64,000 nt of DNA from Akkermansiaceae bacterium. Lineage in GTDB: Bacteria > Verrucomicrobiota > Verrucomicrobiia > Verrucomicrobiales > Akkermansiaceae. A program made the position numbers and the translations under genes. The DNA is taken from contig JAPKDJ010000008.1 in NCBI GenBank assembly GCA_026421245.1, forward strand, positions 21,421 through 85,420, written 5' to 3'. Shown here piece after piece: positions 7,804-16,563 of this stretch (within the stretch, counting starts at the first letter, position 1; every line of letters starts with the position of its first letter). The notes under the pieces are model-generated. The model was not told the origin of the DNA and did not search any database. It worked only from the letters and a program-made list of their open reading frames with translations.

Positions 7804-8091
7804 GGAGCGCGGCGTTCGTTGACGAGAATGAGATCTCCTTGGTGGTGATCCATGAATTGGTTCATGGCGCGGAGTCGAATTCATCGTAGAGGCCGATGAA
7901 ATTTTGGGTGACGAACCAAGGGAAGTGGGGCTTGTCGAGGCCCACGGCCTGAGAGTGTCTGCCGTAGGGCGCGATCTAGTCGTTCAAATCATCAACCGTG
8001 ATGAAGATGACATTGGATTGGGTGGCGTCGCCTGTGCCTGATGGATATCAGGGTAGCTAGGAGCGGGAGGAGGGCCTTTTTTAAGGGCCAT
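7804..8091 (-). pseudogene. Sulfatase relic
   Basis: Read on the minus strand from an ATG at 8091, a degenerate signal peptide is followed by QATQSNVIFITVDDLND, the sulfatase N-terminal strand with metal-binding DD. An in-frame TAG replaces the usual Trp, and then IAPYGRHSQA appears. The next block jumps to HFPWFVTQNFIGLYDEFDSA and, after another stop, NQFMDHHQGDLILVNERRAP. Most of the enzyme (over 1 kb) is missing, including the CxPSR site. It is non-functional. It is not a copy of the sulfatase at 1-855. Confidence 0.65.
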
Positions 8092-8141
8092 CTTTTGGGA
8101 GAGAGGGGAAGACGGGGGGGCTTCGGGGAAGGAATAGAAAT

Positions 8142-8167
8142 GAGCGCCTAGATGACGTTAGGCGCTC
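8142..8167 (-). terminator. Rho-independent terminator of the ABC-F gene
   Basis: GAGCGCCTA (8142-8150) and TAGGCGCTC (8159-8167) form a perfect 9-bp stem with an 8-nt loop. It lies 20 bp beyond the stop of the minus-strand ABC-F gene. Read on that strand it is followed by TTTCTATT. Confidence 0.75.
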
Positions 8168-8186
8168 TATGGTAGGGTGTCACGAC

Positions 8187-10166
8187 TTATGGAGCGAGCT
8201 CGGTTTCCAGCTTTTCGATCTGGGCACTGAGGTCTTCCCACCTGGAGAAGGTGGTTTCGAGTTTTTTGGAAAGCTTCTCGTAGGCGTTGGTGGTTTCGCG
8301 GAGCTTTTCGGAATCGGAGGAGACTTCGGGCGATTCGAGATGGTCGGTCAGCACCGCTTGGGCGGCTTCGAGTTCGGCGATGGTGGTTTCGACTTTCTCG
8401 AATTCCGACTGCATAGGCTTTAGGCTTTTATTGCGCTTCTCGCGGTTTGCGGCGTCGCGTTTACGGCGTTCCTTTGCGTTGAGTTGCGGGCCTTTCTTCT
8501 GGGGGGCTTTGGGTGAAGAGGAGGATTTACTTGGAGCTTGGAAAGAAGTGCCTCTTTCCTCTTCTTCAACCTTGTCGAGGTAGTAGGTGAGGTTGCCGGC
8601 GAACATGCGGGGGTCTTCGTTGGGGCGGAATTCCATCGTTTTTTGGACGATGGGGTCGAGGAAGTTCCGGTTGTGAGAAACGATGAGGAGGGTGCCGGGG
8701 TAGTCGATGAGGGCTTTCTGCAAGATGTCCTGCGATTGCATGTCGAGGTGGTTGGTGGGCTCGTCAAGGATGAGGAAGTTAGCAGGGAGGACGAGCATGC
8801 GGACGAGGGCGACGCGGGATCGTTCACCACCGCTGAGGACGCCGACTTTCTTGAAGACGTCGTCTCCTTTGAAGAGGAAGCAGCCGAGGACATCGCGCGC
8901 GGTCATTTTGGAGCCGCGCGTTTGGATTTGCTCGACGGTTTCGATCACGGTGAGATCAGGGTCGAGTTCGTCGGCGTGGTTTTGGTTGAAGAAGGAGGGG
9001 AGGGATTTGGGCCCGAGTTCGTGGTCGCCGGTGGAGGGGGCTTCTTCGCCGGTGACCATGCGGCAGAAGGTTGATTTTCCTGCGCCGTTGGGGCCGACAA
9101 TGGCGATCTTTTCGCCGCGAGTGACTTCGAGGTCGAGTTCCTTAAAAACGATGAGGTCACCGTATTGTTGGGCGGCTTTTTCGAGCTTCGCAACGAGGTG
9201 GGTCGAGGCGGGGGGATTTGGGAATCGGAAGGACATCACCGCGTCCTGGGAGTCGATCTGGATGCGCTCGACTTTGGCGAGTTGCTTGATGCGCGACTGG
9301 ACTTGCGAGGCTTTGTTGGCCTGGGCGCGGAAGCGGTTGATGAACTGCTCGGTTTTGGCGATCTCGCGGTCTTGGTTGACTTTTTGTTTTCGGAGATTGT
9401 CCTGACGTTCCTTGAGCTGGGTTTCGTAGGAGGAGTAGTTGCCGGTGAATTCCTCGGCACGGCCGTGGTGGAAGGCGATGGTACGGGTGGTGAGGCCGTC
9501 CATCATGGAGCGGTCGTGGGAGATGAGGACGATAGCGCCTTTGTAGCTGTGGAGATAGTTCTCCATGAAGCGTTGGGCGTTGATGTCGAGGTGGTTGGTG
9601 GGCTCGTCGAGGAGGAGGATTTCGGGCTCGGCAAGAAAAAGCTTGGCCATTGCGATGCGCATTTGCCAGCCGCCGGAGAATTCGCCGCAGTCGCGTTCAA
9701 GGTCTTTTGGCTTGAAACCGAGTCCGCTGAGGACGGCCTGGATCTTCGGGCGCATGCGGGCAGGGTCGTGTCCGTCGAGGCGGAGTTCGAGTTCCCCGAT
9801 TTTGTTGAGGAGATCGGAGAAGGGGGAGGAGCGGGGATCGAGATTCTCGAGTTCGGCTGAGAAACGGTCGATTTCATCCTGGATCGCCTTGGTTTCGGCG
9901 AAAGCGGATTCGACTTCGTCGTAGAGGGTGATGTCCTTGATGTGGATGCCTTCTTGCGGGAGGTAGCCAATGCGGTGGTGCTTGGGCTTGTTGATTTCGC
10001 CGCCGTTTTGTTGGAGGACGCCGCCGAGGCACTTCATGAGGGTGGACTTGCCGGCGCCGTTGTGCCCGGCGAAGGCGATGCGTTCTTTGTCCCCGATGGA
10101 GAAGGTGAGATCTTTGAAGATGACACGAGGTCCAAATTCAACGCGGAGGTTTTTGACGGCGAGCAC
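8187..10166 (-). CDS. ABC-F family ATPase (Uup/YheS-like)
   Basis: The protein has 659 residues with two ABC domains and no membrane segments, the ABC-F layout. The first domain has Walker A GHNGAGKST at 34-42, signature FSGGWQMRIAMAK, and Walker B LLLDEPTNHLD. The second has GPNGAGKST, LSGGERSRVALVR, and LILDEPTNHLD. The charged linker between them (KERQDNLRKQKVNQDREIAK) is the P-site tRNA interaction motif region. A lysine-rich stretch (KSSSSPKAPQKKGPQLNAKE) leads to a C-terminal coiled coil of about 80 residues. ABC-F proteins bind the ribosomal E site and relieve stalled translation or, in some members, give antibiotic resistance. Start ATG at 10166. It is monocistronic. Confidence 0.95.
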   Translation of the reverse strand: MLAVKNLRVEFGPRVIFKDLTFSIGDKERIAFAGHNGAGKSTLMKCLGGVLQQNGGEINKPKHHRIGYLPQEGIHIKDITLYDEVESAFAETKAIQDEIDRFSAELENLDPRSSPFSDLLNKIGELELRLDGHDPARMRPKIQAVLSGLGFKPKDLERDCGEFSGGWQMRIAMAKLFLAEPEILLLDEPTNHLDINAQRFMENYLHSYKGAIVLISHDRSMMDGLTTRTIAFHHGRAEEFTGNYSSYETQLKERQDNLRKQKVNQDREIAKTEQFINRFRAQANKASQVQSRIKQLAKVERIQIDSQDAVMSFRFPNPPASTHLVAKLEKAAQQYGDLIVFKELDLEVTRGEKIAIVGPNGAGKSTFCRMVTGEEAPSTGDHELGPKSLPSFFNQNHADELDPDLTVIETVEQIQTRGSKMTARDVLGCFLFKGDDVFKKVGVLSGGERSRVALVRMLVLPANFLILDEPTNHLDMQSQDILQKALIDYPGTLLIVSHNRNFLDPIVQKTMEFRPNEDPRMFAGNLTYYLDKVEEEERGTSFQAPSKSSSSPKAPQKKGPQLNAKERRKRDAANREKRNKSLKPMQSEFEKVETTIAELEAAQAVLTDHLESPEVSSDSEKLRETTNAYEKLSKKLETTFSRWEDLSAQIEKLETELAP

Positions 10167-10393
10167 GCGGGAGGGTTAGTCTAGTGTTGTGAAAATGAGA
10201 AGGAAAAGGAACGATGATCGGATGTCTGACTGGTGTATTTAGACTTTCGAAGATTAAGCTGCCGGGGAGGAGGGCCTCATTTTTTGTTGCCGTGAAGGAC
10301 GACAGAGCAAGCAATTGTTATTTAAATAAAGTTGACGCATTGAGAGCTCTGAAAGAGATGCGCTAGCGTTATGGGGAAAAACTTCTAGCTGCG
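10167..10393. other. Upstream region of ABC-F and of a decayed gene
   Basis: No gene is supported. A TTGACG hexamer at 10332-10337 resembles a -35 box reading right toward the relic at 10394, but no good -10 lies 16-18 bp beyond it. At 10371 an ATG opens MGKNF and then stops at a TAG; this may be the broken start of the relic gene that follows. Confidence 0.3.
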
Positions 10394-11014
10394 ATGGCTC
10401 CGATTTCTTCGTCTTTTTGGGCGACGGGCGTTGGCAGTGAAGCGGACTTCAACGGTATCAATACTCTCAATGGTGGAAACAACGGCGCTTCGCTGACCGT
10501 TTCAGATGGACTTACTACTGCAACTACCGCTCCTGCTGGTCAAGTCGGAATTATTGATTCAGGCGGGGGAAACAAATGAGGTGCGGTGAATCACAGTCCT
10601 AATTCTCAGATCATTTCACTTCCTGCGGGAGCGGTGGCTGGCGTGGACACGTTTAGAGCAACGTTTCGAGTGTATGTTCCAACAGGGTCGACCTTAACAG
10701 GAACTGACCGTGTGACCCTGATTGTTCGCCGAAACGACAACAATGCAGGAGATTCAAACAATCCCAATATTTGGAACACGCTGACCCCGGACAGGTGGGA
10801 GACAATGACAGTGAGCGGAACGATTCCCGCGACTCAAACTAACGGAGCCGCTGTGACAGGAATGATGTCGATCATTAGTTTCTATGATCGCGCCGATTTT
10901 CACGGTGCAATTCAGAATGTCGAAGCCTTAGAAGGAACTGCAGCGTATATTGATGACTGGCAGATGACGATGAGGACATCTGCTGTATTACTTTGGCAAC
11001 TACGTTGTTTCTGA
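10394..11014 (+). pseudogene. Decayed secreted beta-sandwich protein
   Basis: A frame encoding GVGSEADFNGINTLNGGNNG up to DSGGGNK is interrupted by TGA at 10577-10579. It then continues in the same frame with ISLPAGAVAGVDTFRATFRV to AAYIDDWQM before ending early. The composition (G, T, N and S rich strands, a 'YIDDWQM' end) resembles carbohydrate-binding-like modules of verrucomicrobial secreted proteins. No signal peptide is left: the upstream ATG at 10371 hits a stop after five codons. The TGA has no neighbouring cysteine and no hairpin, so it reads as a nonsense mutation. Confidence 0.5.
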
Positions 11015-11258
11015 ACGACGGGAATGGCCGCTTTTCAGCGAGGGACTTACCAAGTCTGGCTCAAATATCTCCGGTGATGGCGATCGCTCTGAAGGACCTA
11101 AATGGCGCCGGGCGAGTGGATCTTGCCCTTGGCCAGAGGAGAGTGGGTTCTACCAGCGGGAAGATCTTCGCCAATTGTTGGCGGATGATTTTGATGGAGA
11201 TGGGCAAGTGGATTTGATGACGATTAACAACTCGGCGAGGCCGCGAGTGTTTTTTTAA
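10993..11258 (+). pseudogene. FG-GAP/VCBS repeat protein relic
   Basis: TLFLNDGNGRFSA and ALKDLNGAGRVDLALG are two typical FG-GAP/VCBS blades (F-L-N-D-G-N-G-x-F; D-x-N-G-x-G-x-x-D-L). A further blade, DDFDGDGQVDLMTINN to PRVFF, appears in a different frame before the TAA at about 11256-11258. The frameshift and the lack of any start show that this is a 3' remnant. It abuts the preceding relic, so two decayed genes have been joined. Confidence 0.55.
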
Positions 11259-12334
11259 GAGATTTGATAAATCACGACGCGGCCCCATTCCTTTTTTTCG
11301 TCGGGTTCGCCTTGGTTGGCTCCACCGCCGAGGTAGAGGAGTTTGCCGTCGGGAGTGAAGGCGGAGGTGGAGATGCGGAAGCCGACGTTCTGGTGGTGGA
11401 GGCGGGAGCCGGATTCGTGGTCGAAGAGGGCGGCGTTCCAGTCGCCTTTAAAAATGCGACCAGCCATGAGGAAGAATTTTCCACCGGGATGGAAGGCGAG
11501 AGTTTCCATGAGGCCTTCTCCGATTTCACTTTTGACGGCTTCACCGGATTTTTTGACGCCGTCGTGCCAGGTGAATTTTTGCCAGAGTTGCTTGCCGTTG
11601 CCGGCGGCAGGGTCGGTGGTGCTGCCCATTCCGGCGAGGTAGAGGGATTGGTCATCGGGCGCGAAGTGGAGGGCGAAGACGCCGCCGGTGTAGTAGTGTC
11701 CTTTGATGATTCCCCAGCCGGTGAAGTCGGGTGTTTTGATGCGGGCGATTTCTTTCCCTCCTTGTTCGAGATCCCAGAGGATGACTTCGCCCATGAGATT
11801 TCCTGCGGCGAGGAGCTTACCGTTGTTTGAAAAGGCGACGGATTGGACGGGCGGGGTGTGTGGGAAGGAATGGAGGAGGTCGCCGGTGGCGATGTCGAAG
11901 ACTTTGACCGAGGGCTCGGTTTCGGGGGCGGGTTCGTATTTGTAGCCGCCGGAGAGATACTGGCCGGTGGTGGTGGCGACTTTGGTGCCGTCGGGTGAGA
12001 TCCGGCTTTGCCAGGACCAGAAGTTATGAGCTTTGACGGACTTGGTTTCCTTTTTTTCCTCTTTTCCTTTTGGATTAATCCACTTGAGGTTTCCATCGTA
12101 GCCCGCCGAGACGAGGGTTTTTTGGGAAGAGGACCAGTTGATCCCGGAGGCGAAGTTATCGTGTCGGGCAATCTCCTCGTAGGGTTTCGAGAGGAGTTTT
12201 GAAACGGTGGAGATCTGGTAAATCCCGCCGTCGAGGCAGGAGGCATAAAGTTGGTTGTTGTGACCGAGGGTGAGGTCAAGGACGTGCGAGGGGAGCTTGA
12301 TCTCCTTGCCTTTTTTGAGGGTCGGAGAGTTCAT
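11255..12334 (-). CDS. WD40-repeat protein of the PSD1/DUF1501 operon
   Basis: The protein has 359 residues without a signal peptide. Repeated blades can be seen: LASCLDGGIYQIS-like openings, TLVSAGYDGNLKWIN, SVKVFDIATGDLLHSFPH, VAFSNNGKLLAAGNLMGEV followed by ILWD, and TSAFTPDGKLLYLGGG. These give a beta-propeller of about six or seven blades. The start ATG at 12334 overlaps the stop of DUF1501 (ATGA, 12331-12334), so the two are translationally coupled. In verrucomicrobia and planctomycetes such WD40 genes accompany PSD1/DUF1501 pairs. The role of the set is not established; extracellular polymer degradation is often proposed. Confidence 0.88.
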   Translation of the reverse strand: MNSPTLKKGKEIKLPSHVLDLTLGHNNQLYASCLDGGIYQISTVSKLLSKPYEEIARHDNFASGINWSSSQKTLVSAGYDGNLKWINPKGKEEKKETKSVKAHNFWSWQSRISPDGTKVATTTGQYLSGGYKYEPAPETEPSVKVFDIATGDLLHSFPHTPPVQSVAFSNNGKLLAAGNLMGEVILWDLEQGGKEIARIKTPDFTGWGIIKGHYYTGGVFALHFAPDDQSLYLAGMGSTTDPAAGNGKQLWQKFTWHDGVKKSGEAVKSEIGEGLMETLAFHPGGKFFLMAGRIFKGDWNAALFDHESGSRLHHQNVGFRISTSAFTPDGKLLYLGGGANQGEPDEKKEWGRVVIYQIS

Positions 12335-13653
12335 GAGAGGATTTGTTTAATGGCGGCGGCTTTGTTTTCGACGTGGTGGAAAGTGGGGAACCCATCGAGC
12401 TGGAATTCGGCATGAGGGTCGATGCCGAGGGCGGAGAAGATGGTGGCAAAGAGGTTTTCCTCGTTAAAGGGATCTTCGATAACTTCGGCTCCGTATTTGT
12501 CGGTGGCTCCGACGAGGGCGCCGCCTTGCACGCCGCCTCCGGCCATCGCGAGTGACCAGGCGTTGGGATAGTGGTCGCGGCCGCGTGCTTGGTTGATCCA
12601 GGGGGAACGGCCGAACTCGCCCATCGCGACGACGAGGGTGTCCTCAAGCATGCCCCGGTCTTCGAGGTCTTTGGTGAGTTGGAAGATGATGTTGTCGAGG
12701 TCGGGGACGACCATCTGGTAGATCTCGTGGTTGAAGACGTGGCTGTCCCACGGCATGCCATTGGCGACCATGACGAAGGGAGCACCTTCCTCGACAAGGG
12801 TGCGGGCGAGGAGGGCGTGCTGGCCGAAAGCGCCGGGGCCGTAGCGCTCGCGGTCGGCTTGCGGGATGCGCTCGAGGTCGAAAAGGTGGGAGCAGCTCAT
12901 GAGGCCATTGACGCGTTCAAAGGTGGCGTTCCACGAACCGGCGGCGGCGGATTTGCGATCGTTCTCGTACTTTTTGCTGAAGAACTTGCGGAGGGCTTCG
13001 CGGGCCTCGTGATCGTCTTCGGTGATGGAGTCGAGTTTGTGGGCGTCGGGAATTTGAAATTCGCCGCCGACGCGGACGGGGGAGTATTCGGCACCAAGCC
13101 ATCCGGCCCAGTTGCCTGCTTTGAAGCCTTTGAATTCGTTTCCTTCGGGACAGGGGTCGAGGAGGATGAAGTTGGGAATTTTGGATTCGAGCTGCCCGAG
13201 TTGCTGGGCGAGGACGGAGCCGATGGTTGGTCGGGTGAAAGGAGGGCGAGGGGCGTGGCCGCGCTGAAGGAGGTTGATTCCCTGGGTGTGTTCCTTGGCC
13301 TTCGTCTTCATCGAACGGATGATGGCGAGTTTGTCGGCGATGGAGGCGCACTTGGGGAGAAGCTCGGAAAAGTGAGTTCCGGGGACCTTGGTGGGGATGC
13401 TTTTGAAGGGACCACCGGTGATGGTCCCGGGTTTGGGATCCCAGGTTTCGAACTGGCTGGGCCCACCGCAGAGCCAGAGAAGAATGCAGTGCTTCTGTTT
13501 CTTCTTGGCGATTTCGGCGAAGGCGGGAGCTCCAAAGAGTCCGGCCCAACTCATGGTGGAGACGGCTCCGGCGGAGAGGCCTTGGAGGAATTTGCGGCGA
13601 TGCAGGTTGTGGTCCGGTGAGCCACAGTTTGGAGCTGGAGATGATTTAGCCAT
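12331..13653 (-). CDS. DUF1501 protein with Tat-type signal
   Basis: The protein has 440 residues. HRRKFLQGLSAGAVSTMSWA at 18-37 is a twin-arginine signal. LWLCGGPSQFETWDPKPG, IRSMKTKAKEHTQG, VMVANGMPWDSH, and VVAMGEFGRSPW are the DUF1501 blocks; the fold belongs to the alkaline phosphatase/sulfatase superfamily. Histidines and aspartates in DSH and GRDHYPNAW would bind metals. It is exported folded. The gene lies between PSD1 (upstream, sharing base 13653) and WD40 (4-bp overlap), a tightly packed operon. It is a distant paralogue of the DUF1501 at 24620-25993. Confidence 0.93.
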   Translation of the reverse strand: MAKSSPAPNCGSPDHNLHRRKFLQGLSAGAVSTMSWAGLFGAPAFAEIAKKKQKHCILLWLCGGPSQFETWDPKPGTITGGPFKSIPTKVPGTHFSELLPKCASIADKLAIIRSMKTKAKEHTQGINLLQRGHAPRPPFTRPTIGSVLAQQLGQLESKIPNFILLDPCPEGNEFKGFKAGNWAGWLGAEYSPVRVGGEFQIPDAHKLDSITEDDHEAREALRKFFSKKYENDRKSAAAGSWNATFERVNGLMSCSHLFDLERIPQADRERYGPGAFGQHALLARTLVEEGAPFVMVANGMPWDSHVFNHEIYQMVVPDLDNIIFQLTKDLEDRGMLEDTLVVAMGEFGRSPWINQARGRDHYPNAWSLAMAGGGVQGGALVGATDKYGAEVIEDPFNEENLFATIFSALGIDPHAEFQLDGFPTFHHVENKAAAIKQILS

Positions 13654-15569
13654 TAGTGGTTAAGTCGAAATTCGGCACCGGTGATGAGAGCCCAGCAGAA
13701 TTGTTCGATGGAGGTGTGGTCTTTGGCTTTCACGAAGGACAGGGACCGTTCTTTTTCAAGGTTGTCGGGTTCGCGGGAGAGAATGTTTTGAAAGGTTTCG
13801 CGGACGAGTGTTTGCGGGTCCTCGATTTCCTTGAGTTTGTCGAGGAGAGGGGAATCGGCAATGAGTTGGTTAAAGAATTTCCCGTTGGTGAGGGACATGG
13901 TTTGTTGAACCGAGGGGGAGAAGTTTTCAGCAAAGAGGGCGGGAAAAATTTTCGCGAATCGGTTGCGAAAATCCATGTCGTTTGGTGCGTCGTAACCGAG
14001 AGTGATGCGAACAGAGCGGGCGAGAGCTTCGGCGGAAAGGGGCTTGTCGAGGGATCGCGCGAAGAAAGAGTCGAGAGGAGGATTGGAAGCGGAGGGGGCC
14101 GGCCGGGAATCGAGTTGGTAGGCTTGGGATTTGGCGAGGACGCGGATGAGTCGACGGAGGTTGTGGCCGCTGTTGGCGAAGTCGCGGGTGAGCCATGCGA
14201 GGAGTTCGGGATGGCTGGTGGGGTGGGACGAGTCCATGAGATCGACGGGGTGGACGAGGCCGCGCCCGAAGAGGAGGGCCCAGATGCGATTGACAATGGC
14301 GCTGGAGAAGTCGGGATTGTCGGAGGTGATGGCTTTGGCGAATTCCTCGCGCCGGGAGAACTTGGGAACGGGAAGGGCGGGGAGATCTTTTTTGAGCTTC
14401 TCGTTCTTCTTGAGTTTCTTGAACCACTGTTCGGGAGGGGCGACGCGATAGAAACCGGGCGAGTCCTTGATGCGTTTTCCGTCGGGTTCGGAGATGATCT
14501 TGTTGGAGTAGAGAATGAGCTGGGATTGATCGGTTTTCCCTTCGAGGTTGGCGAATTGATCGTAGCCACCGTGGGCGCGTTCGGCAACGCGGGGGCCTTC
14601 GGGGGTTTTGATGTTGAGGCTGCGGTTGAAGAAGGCGACGAGGCCCCAGTAGTGGCGCTGCTCGATTTCGGGAGCAACGGGGTGGTCGTGGCACTGGGCG
14701 CACTGGACTTGTTTGCCAAGAAGGGTGCGGGAAGTGCGCGTGGCCATTTCCTTGTGGTCATCGCGCTGGTCGTAGAGGAACCAGGAGGCGCCATTTTCGA
14801 TCTCTTGGGTGGGGCGGGCGATGAGGAGGTCCCGTCCAACCTGATCCCAGGGGCGGTTGGTTTCGAAGGTCCAGCGGAGGTAGTTGAGCCAGGCCTTTCG
14901 TTCGCCGCGGTTACGCTTTCGGGTTTCAGCGCGGTCGAGGAAGATGACGTTGAAAGTCTGGGTGAGATGTTCGGCGTGTTGTTTGGTTTCGGTGAGGCGG
15001 TCGATGAGGGCGTTTCTTTTGTGAGGATTTGGGTCTTTGAGGAAGGATTGAGCCTCTTCGGTTTTGGGAATGCGGCCGAGGAGGTCGAGGTGGATTCGGC
15101 GGACGAAGGTGGCGTCGTTTGAGAGCTGAGCCGGCGTGATTTTTTCCTCCTGCCATTTTTCGGAGACTAGGGAATTAATGACGCTGGTAGGATCTTCGGC
15201 AGGATCGGGAAGGATGAGCTCTACCGGCGGAGTGATTTTGAGATGGGTGATCCAGTTTTCGATGGCCTCGATTTCAGCGGGAGCGAGTTGCTTTTTGGGT
15301 GGCATGTGCGGGTCGGAATCGACCTGGATCACTTGAGCGAGGGGGCTCTTTTCTACATCGCCGGGGATCAGGGAAGTCTCTGTTTCTCCCCCTTCGATGG
15401 CAGATTCCACGGTGCGGAGGTCTAGGCCGCCCTTCTGTTTCACTCCGCCATGGCACTTGGTGCAGTTGTCGATGATGACGGGATGGATTTGCCCGGACAG
15501 GGGCGGGCAGACACCGAAGCAAAATGCGAGGATAGTTCGGATTAGTGGCGGTAGCTGGCAGGAGTTCAC
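13653..15569 (-). CDS. PSD1 family protein: planctomycete cytochrome c, DUF1549 and DUF1553 domains
   Basis: The protein has about 638 residues from the GTG at 15569. The sequence then reads NSCQLPPLIRTILAFCFGVC, a signal peptide. IIDNCTKCHGGVKQKGGLDL carries the haem-binding CxxCH of the PSCyt1 domain. DUF1549 follows (ATFVRRIHLDLLGRIPKTEE), with a second CxxCH in QCAQCHDHP. DUF1553 then runs from the FAKAIT-NPDFSSAIVNRIW region to ITGAEFRLNH. It is likely a periplasmic multihaem protein that works with DUF1501. The reading frame stays open to a TTG at 15884, but there is no ATG in that extension and part of it is a dispersed repeat, so I take the GTG. Its stop overlaps the first base of DUF1501. 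Confidence 0.88.
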   Translation of the reverse strand: MNSCQLPPLIRTILAFCFGVCPPLSGQIHPVIIDNCTKCHGGVKQKGGLDLRTVESAIEGGETETSLIPGDVEKSPLAQVIQVDSDPHMPPKKQLAPAEIEAIENWITHLKITPPVELILPDPAEDPTSVINSLVSEKWQEEKITPAQLSNDATFVRRIHLDLLGRIPKTEEAQSFLKDPNPHKRNALIDRLTETKQHAEHLTQTFNVIFLDRAETRKRNRGERKAWLNYLRWTFETNRPWDQVGRDLLIARPTQEIENGASWFLYDQRDDHKEMATRTSRTLLGKQVQCAQCHDHPVAPEIEQRHYWGLVAFFNRSLNIKTPEGPRVAERAHGGYDQFANLEGKTDQSQLILYSNKIISEPDGKRIKDSPGFYRVAPPEQWFKKLKKNEKLKKDLPALPVPKFSRREEFAKAITSDNPDFSSAIVNRIWALLFGRGLVHPVDLMDSSHPTSHPELLAWLTRDFANSGHNLRRLIRVLAKSQAYQLDSRPAPSASNPPLDSFFARSLDKPLSAEALARSVRITLGYDAPNDMDFRNRFAKIFPALFAENFSPSVQQTMSLTNGKFFNQLIADSPLLDKLKEIEDPQTLVRETFQNILSREPDNLEKERSLSFVKAKDHTSIEQFCWALITGAEFRLNH

Positions 15570-16020
15570 TGATGTTTTTCTGATACGTTCTTCATAAGGG
15601 GAAGCTTTCTGAATGAGATGCAGATTAGAAGTTGCAGGTTCCGATATTCTATAAATCGGAATTCCTTGAAATATGGCAAGTTCCAGTAATTCATCCGCCC
15701 CCGAAAGCCAAGTGGAGAGTTCGCAGGGCCTTTTTTCTTCCGAATACACAATGATCTTCTTGTCGAGAGGCTTTCTTCGGATCACCTCGATCTTGTTCCA
15801 TTTTTTTTGAATCCCGACCCAAAATCTCGAATGGCGATTTCGTTGCGGTGAATGGTGACCTTGAAGGTGAAGATTTGAAGCCAAGCATTACGATTGTTAT
15901 GAACGCAATAGGATGCGCTCTACGAACCGACACTATTGGATCGTAGGACTTGCATTCCCTGAAAACTCACGCTAAAAAATTCTCCTTTGAAGTCCTCGAA
16001 TCACTTACAAACCTGCTACC
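15570..16020. other. Intergenic region between PSD1 and the mrp operon
   Basis: This 450-bp stretch lies between divergent genes. On the minus strand it stays open in the PSD1 frame, encoding IIVYSEEKRPCELSTWLSGA and more, which I do not recognise; it may be old coding DNA. It contains one copy of a 32-nt dispersed repeat (15854-15885). The promoters of both PSD1 and mrpE must lie here, but no clear -35/-10 pair stands out. Confidence 0.5.
15854..15885. repeat. 32-nt dispersed repeat, copy 1
   Basis: The sequence ggtgaccttgaaggtgaag plus the 13 following bases recurs at 29096-29127 with 2 mismatches in 32 and in the same orientation. Both copies are intergenic. Confidence 0.8.
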
Positions 16021-16563
16021 TTGGCGGCTGAGAGTAAAAAAGAACCCAAACATGTTCTTGGTTATCGACTGCTGATATTCGGCGCGTTGATGATTGTGTG
16101 GTCCGTGTTCTCTGGCATTTTTGATTGGTTTCACCCTGGCTTGGGTGTGATCTCTTGCGGATTTGTTGCGTGGTTGTCAGGAGATTTGATATTTGAGGAT
16201 CGGACGATCGCAATTTCTTCGCGATTCGGGCAATTTTTCCGCATGTCGGGATATATCGTTTGGCTGATGTGGCAGGTGGTGCTCTCAAATCTTCATTTGT
16301 TAAAATTGGCCTTTCAGGGGCCGAAGGCGCTTTCACCCCAGATTATCCGCTACGAGACGAATTTGAAATCCGACTTCGAAAAATTTCTGCTCGCAAACTC
16401 GATCACACTGACACCGGGAACGATCACGATGAAGATTCTCGGGAATACCTACTACATCCACGCGGTATCTGATTTTACGGCAAAGGGCCTCGATGGTGAA
16501 ATGGAGCGTCGTATTTCAGCAATTTTTAATCCGCAGACAAAGGGAGGGGAATCCAATGGTTGA
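16021..16563 (+). CDS. mrpE: Mrp-type antiporter subunit E
   Basis: The protein has 180 residues with a TTG start at 16021; no ATG lies upstream or near the N-terminus. Two or three hydrophobic segments (LLIFGALMIVWSVFSGIFDW, GVISCGFVAWLSG, YIVWLMWQVVLSNLHLL) are followed by a cytoplasmic domain with SITLTPGTITMKILGNTYYI. This is the MnhE/MrpE signature 'NSITLTPGT'. MrpE is a small membrane subunit needed for assembly of the multi-subunit Na+(Li+, K+)/H+ antiporter. It is the first gene of the operon, overlapping mrpF by 8 bp. Confidence 0.93.
   Translation: MAAESKKEPKHVLGYRLLIFGALMIVWSVFSGIFDWFHPGLGVISCGFVAWLSGDLIFEDRTIAISSRFGQFFRMSGYIVWLMWQVVLSNLHLLKLAFQGPKALSPQIIRYETNLKSDFEKFLLANSITLTPGTITMKILGNTYYIHAVSDFTAKGLDGEMERRISAIFNPQTKGGESNG

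Noticed and set aside
10577..10579. In-frame TGA in the beta-sandwich relic as a third selenocysteine codon
   Set aside because: There is no cysteine or redox motif nearby, no suitable hairpin 16-37 nt downstream, no signal peptide, and the gene is broken at both ends. A nonsense mutation is simpler.
12571..13620. 349-residue open frame on the plus strand
   Set aside because: It is antisense to the first DUF1501 gene and has no recognisable motif.
13656..15122. 488-residue open frame on the plus strand
   Set aside because: It is exactly antisense to the PSD1 gene. Its Gly/Glu/Val-rich composition is the mirror of that gene's codons and shows no domain.
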